A stretch of DNA of 64,000 nucleotides, from the NCBI GenBank assembly GCA_041391505.1, contig JAWKNW010000012.1, positions 62,001 through 126,000 of the forward strand. The letters run 5' to 3'. The notes beneath the pieces were generated by a model. The model saw nothing but the letters and a program-made list of their open reading frames with translations. It was not told the origin of the DNA and ran no database searches. A program made the translations under genes and the position numbers. Each line of letters opens with the position of its first letter. Within the stretch, counting starts at the first letter, position 1. This document shows, one piece after another, positions 60,888-64,000 of the stretch. The stretch comes from Rhodothermales bacterium (GTDB lineage: Bacteria > Bacteroidota > Rhodothermia > Rhodothermales > JAHQVL01).

Positions 60888-62447
60888 ATGCCATCGCCAC
60901 ACATCCTCTGGGCCGACGACGAGATCGATCTGCTTCGCCCGCACATCCTGTTTCTCGAATCCAAGGGGTACCGGGTGACGAGTGTGACCAATGGCGCCGA
61001 CGCCGTCGAACAGGTTCGGCGCGACCGGTGCGATGTCGTGCTGCTGGACGAGCAGATGCCCGGGATGGGCGGCCTCGAGGCGCTCTCCGAAATCAAGCGC
61101 ATCGTGCCCGACATGCCGGTGGTGATCGTGACCAAGAGCGAGGAGGAGGACCTGATGGAGCAGGCCCTCGGCGACCAGATCAGCGACTATCTGACGAAGC
61201 CCGTCAACCCCAGCCAGATCCTGCTGACGATCAAACGGCTGCTGGAGCGCTCGCGCCTTCGCCATGAGAAGATGTCGCAGCAGTACCTCCAGTCTTTCGG
61301 GCAGATCAGCGCCATGCTGGCCGACGCCCGATCGCACCAGGAGTGGGTCGATCTCTATCTGCGGCTGATGGCGTACGACCTCTCGCTCGGCAGCGACGAA
61401 GGCGTCCGGCAGGTGCTCGTGGATCAATACCAGGAAGCCAACCGCGAATTCGGGCGGTTCGTGGAGGAGTCGTACCGCGGATGGGTTTCGCAGCTGGGCA
61501 GCGCCCCGAACGACGCGCGCCCGATGCTGTCGCACGAGGTCGTGCCCCGGACCGTGCTGCCGGAAGTGGGCAAGGGCCGGCCGGTCGTCTTTTTTGTGAT
61601 CGACTGCATGCGTTATGACCAGTGGCTCGAATTCGAGCACCTCCTCGCTCCGTTGTTCTCGATCGAGAAGTCGTTTTATTATTCCATCCTGCCCACCGCG
61701 ACGCCCTATGCCCGCAACGCCATCTTCAGCGGGTTGATGCCAAACGATCTGGAGCGTCGGTACCCGGCCCTGTGGTCGGAGGGCGAGGAAGACGAGCACA
61801 GCCGCAACCGCAACGAGGAGGCCTTTCTGGGCGATTTGATCGAACGGAAGAAGCCCGGGTTGCGCATGCGCTACGAGAAGCTGGTGAGCACCCAGCACGG
61901 CCGGGACTTCGCGCAGAACATCGTCGAATACACCCAGAGCGACCTGAGCGCGATCGTGGTGAACTTCGTCGACATTCTCGCGCACAGCCGTTCGGACTCG
62001 GCGGTGCTGAAGGAGATCGCGCCCGACGTGCCGGCGTATCGCTCGCTCACGCGCACCTGGTTTCAGCACTCGTGGCTCTTTCAGGCCTTTCAGACCCTCG
62101 CCGAACGGGAATGCACGATCGTCGTCACGAGCGACCACGGCGCGGTCCGCAGCCTCCGGCCCACCAAGGTCCTCGGCGACCGCGAGACCTCCACCGCGCT
62201 GCGCTACAAATACGGCCGCAACCTCAAGTGCGACAGCAAACACGCGATCTTCGTAAAGAACCCCCAGGAGTTCGGCCTGCCTGGGCGGGGCATCAACACG
62301 AACTATATCATCGCCAAGGAAGACTACTATTTCGTCTATCCGACGAACTACCACCACTACGTCAATTTCTACCGCGACACCATGCAACACGGCGGCGCGT
62401 CGATGGAGGAGATGATCCTGCCCATCGTGAAACTGCAGCCGAAATAA
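60888..62447 (+). CDS. porX: PorX: T9SS response regulator with PglZ-type phosphatase domain
   Basis: 519 aa. REC domain 5-120: acidic pair in WADDEIDLL, phosphoacceptor Asp54 (VLLDEQMPGM), Thr82 region (VVIVTKS) and Lys104 (YLTKPVNP). A helical linker leads to an alkaline-phosphatase-like/PglZ domain at about 230-515 with metal-site residues Asp239 (FVIDCMRYD), Thr272 (SILPTATPYARNAIF), Asp362/His366 (FVDILAHSRSD), Asp416-His417 (TSDHGAVRS) and a late His (MQHGG). PorX with PorY and SigP controls T9SS gene expression in Porphyromonas, and this protein keeps the same features. It matches the three T9SS cargo genes in the window. No porY is nearby. Confidence 0.92.
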   Translation: MPSPHILWADDEIDLLRPHILFLESKGYRVTSVTNGADAVEQVRRDRCDVVLLDEQMPGMGGLEALSEIKRIVPDMPVVIVTKSEEEDLMEQALGDQISDYLTKPVNPSQILLTIKRLLERSRLRHEKMSQQYLQSFGQISAMLADARSHQEWVDLYLRLMAYDLSLGSDEGVRQVLVDQYQEANREFGRFVEESYRGWVSQLGSAPNDARPMLSHEVVPRTVLPEVGKGRPVVFFVIDCMRYDQWLEFEHLLAPLFSIEKSFYYSILPTATPYARNAIFSGLMPNDLERRYPALWSEGEEDEHSRNRNEEAFLGDLIERKKPGLRMRYEKLVSTQHGRDFAQNIVEYTQSDLSAIVVNFVDILAHSRSDSAVLKEIAPDVPAYRSLTRTWFQHSWLFQAFQTLAERECTIVVTSDHGAVRSLRPTKVLGDRETSTALRYKYGRNLKCDSKHAIFVKNPQEFGLPGRGINTNYIIAKEDYYFVYPTNYHHYVNFYRDTMQHGGASMEEMILPIVKLQPK

Positions 62448-62512
62448 CCCCGGGACGCGCCGGCCCGATGCCGTGACCGCGCGAACCCGGAACCGCGAAC
62501 GTCTTACGCCAC

Positions 62513-63784
62513 ATGCCCTCCAAAACCACGATAGGACCCGCCGAAGCCTCCTTCGATGCCCTGGACGCCATCGAGACGATCAGTCGGATGCTGCTCGCCT
62601 CCCATTTCGATCCGGAGGCGCTGCTGAAGGCGATCACGGACGTCACCGTGCGCAAGATGAAGGTGAAGGGATGCGTCCTCCGTATGCTCAACGCCGATAC
62701 GGGCGAACTGAGCATCCGCTCGGTGACGGGGCTGAGCGAACGGTTTTTGTTTTCGGCGCCGGTGATCGACATCAAGAACCGATTCCAGTCGCTGATCCAG
62801 CAAGAGGGCGTGTATTCGCTGTACGACGTGCGGGCCGGGAGCGACCTGCAGTTTTCCGAGGCGGCGCTCGAGGAAGGCATCTCGTCCCTGCTCGCGGTCG
62901 GGTTGTTCGAGGGGAAAAAGGTCGTCGGGAGTCTGTCGATCTATACCGATCGCCCGGTTCGGTTTACCCGGACGCACACGCAGACGCTGCGCGTCCTGGC
63001 GCGGTACGCCGTCATGGCGCTCGAACTGGCGCGCCTGCATCGGAGCGAGCTCCAGCTCAAGCTCCAGTCGCGCGACCTGGCCATCGCGGCAAGCATCCAG
63101 CAGCGGATGCTGCCCTCGGTGATACCGGATGCGGACGACATCCAGCTCGCCGTCCGGATGAGTTCGTGGTATGAAGTGGGCGGCGACTTTTACGATGTGT
63201 CGAAGATCGACCGGGACACGATCGGGCTCGCGATCGGCGAAGTGGCCGGCAAGGGGATGCCGGCGGCCCTCCTGATGTCGGGCGCGTTGATGGCCTACCG
63301 CTCCCAGATGGGCAACAGCCGCCAGCTCCCCGAAATCGTCGGCGCTGTCAACGACCTGCTGACCCGCGACACCCGCACCGAGGAGTACGCCTCCCTTATT
63401 TGCTGCCGGCTGGATCTCGACGAGTTCATCCTCTGTTATGTGAACGCGGGCCATATGGCTCCGCTCCTGTTCCGGAAAGGCCGCGTGACGACCCTCACGA
63501 CCGGCGGCATGACGCTCGGCATCTGCGCCGGCCTCACCTACGAACAGGGGGTGCTCCAGCTCGAAAAGGACGATGTGGTCGTCTTCCGTACGGACGGCTG
63601 CACCCGGGCGACCCGCGCCGACGGCCAGGTGTTCGGCGAACGGCGTTTCCGCCGCGCGATCCGCAGCCAGCTCGACGCGAGTGCGGCGCGCATCGCGGAC
63701 TCCGTCCAGGCCGCGCTGCGCAGCTTCGTCGGAGACGCCGGCCTGCGCGACGACCAGACGGTGATTGTTCTGCGGGTCGAGTGA
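62513..63784 (+). CDS. GAF-SpoIIE (RsbU-like) protein phosphatase
   Basis: 423 aa. GAF domain at about 20-170 (FDPEALLKAITDVTVRKMKVKGCVLRML, SLLAVGLFEGKKVVGSLSIYT). A short coiled link (LQLKLQSRDLAIAASIQQRMLPS) precedes the PP2C-like SpoIIE domain: VGGDFYD (222-228), GEVAGKG (242-248), FILCYVNAGHMAPLL, FRTDGCTRA (359-367), LRDDQTVIVLR. The usual GDVSGKG Asp is Glu243, and the usual TDGxTEA Glu is Arg365. Two of the metal-site Asp residues (Asp225, Asp414) are kept. It probably dephosphorylates an anti-sigma antagonist. It begins 65 bp after porX, so it may be in the same transcript. Confidence 0.88.
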   Translation: MPSKTTIGPAEASFDALDAIETISRMLLASHFDPEALLKAITDVTVRKMKVKGCVLRMLNADTGELSIRSVTGLSERFLFSAPVIDIKNRFQSLIQQEGVYSLYDVRAGSDLQFSEAALEEGISSLLAVGLFEGKKVVGSLSIYTDRPVRFTRTHTQTLRVLARYAVMALELARLHRSELQLKLQSRDLAIAASIQQRMLPSVIPDADDIQLAVRMSSWYEVGGDFYDVSKIDRDTIGLAIGEVAGKGMPAALLMSGALMAYRSQMGNSRQLPEIVGAVNDLLTRDTRTEEYASLICCRLDLDEFILCYVNAGHMAPLLFRKGRVTTLTTGGMTLGICAGLTYEQGVLQLEKDDVVVFRTDGCTRATRADGQVFGERRFRRAIRSQLDASAARIADSVQAALRSFVGDAGLRDDQTVIVLRVE

Positions 63785-63826
63785 TTCCCATTCGGCGCGC
63801 CACCCACCCAAACTCCCAATTCCACC

Positions 63827-64000
63827 ATGGCGACGTTCCTGTTTCTTGCAGGAGGGTTGCTCCTCCTCTACTTCGGCGCTGAATTCCTCGTTCGAGGCGG
63901 CGCGGCGCTGGCGCTCAAACTCGGTATCGCTCCGCTCATCGTCGGGCTGACCGTCGTGGCATTCGGGACCAGCGCGCCCGAAATGGTGGTGAGCGTGAGC
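63827..64000 (+). CDS. CaCA family cation (Na+/Ca2+) exchanger, 3' end outside window
   Basis: The first 58 codons are visible. They encode one TM segment (FLFLAGGLLLLYFGAEFLV) and the start of the alpha-1 repeat (GIAPLIVGLTVVAFGTSAPEMVVSV), which is diagnostic of the YrbG-type exchangers. Ion specificity cannot be judged from this part. It starts 42 bp after the phosphatase gene in the same direction. Confidence 0.9.
   Translation, partial: MATFLFLAGGLLLLYFGAEFLVRGGAALALKLGIAPLIVGLTVVAFGTSAPEMVVSVS

Noticed and set aside
60198..62390. 730-aa minus-strand ORF ending in ferritin
   Set aside because: Everything upstream of codon MAKTP at 60728 is antisense to porX; only the last 176 residues are ferritin.

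Overview
The window is GC-rich chromosomal DNA from a bacterium of the Bacteroidota/Rhodothermota group. I infer this from three large secreted proteins with type IX secretion (T9SS) type A sorting tails, an intact porX gene, many large lipoproteins and secreted hydrolases, and ABC permeases with an N-terminal permease-prefix domain. The high GC and the conventional TTGNCT/TACAAT promoters fit a Rhodothermia-like lineage better than a typical low-GC Bacteroidetes. I found no rRNA, tRNA, CRISPR array or prophage.

Layout. 1-9 kb: a truncated sorbosone-dehydrogenase-like lipoprotein, a secreted propeller-like protein and an Ig-like lipoprotein, a Tat-exported toroid protein, a membrane endonuclease/phosphatase-fold protein and a serine hydrolase. 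9.2-14.8 kb: a PadR regulator followed by two MacB/FtsX-type permeases, the distal one frameshifted and of lower GC. 15-19 kb: small housekeeping and accessory genes (GNAT, VOC, DUF1772, DUF5990, YdeI-like, DUF4097) with one copy of a 251-bp palindromic repeat. 19.5-31 kb: a third permease, a DUF6503-like protein, feoAB with a palindromic operator, a helicase with predicted membrane segments, and a large IPT/TIG-like envelope protein. 31-33.7 kb: a hypothetical gene, an SDR oxidoreductase, a collapsed REP-type transposase and truC.

33.7-42.5 kb holds three tandem paralogous T9SS cargo proteins (832-937 aa). They share the first ~530 residues, a PKD domain and the sorting tail, but carry different modules between PKD and tail. 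Two have matching promoters about 200 nt upstream. 42.7-52.7 kb: a TPR/CRTAC1 pair, an M14 carboxypeptidase, an outer-membrane protein next to a membrane Ser/Thr kinase, and a lipoprotein followed by a 46-bp tandem repeat. 53-64 kb: comB-like, an alpha/beta hydrolase, DinB, the second (inverted) palindromic repeat, ACT, M28 peptidase, DUF1080, ferritin, then porX, a GAF-SpoIIE phosphatase and a cation exchanger cut by the window end.

The best leads for undescribed biology are the membrane-associated SF2 helicase; the paired palindromic repeat, one copy of which supplies the stop codon of a truncated ORF; the heptad-periodic intergenic DNA, which at two convergent gene junctions forms inverted repeats; and the T9SS cargo cluster with its module exchange and duplicated promoters.
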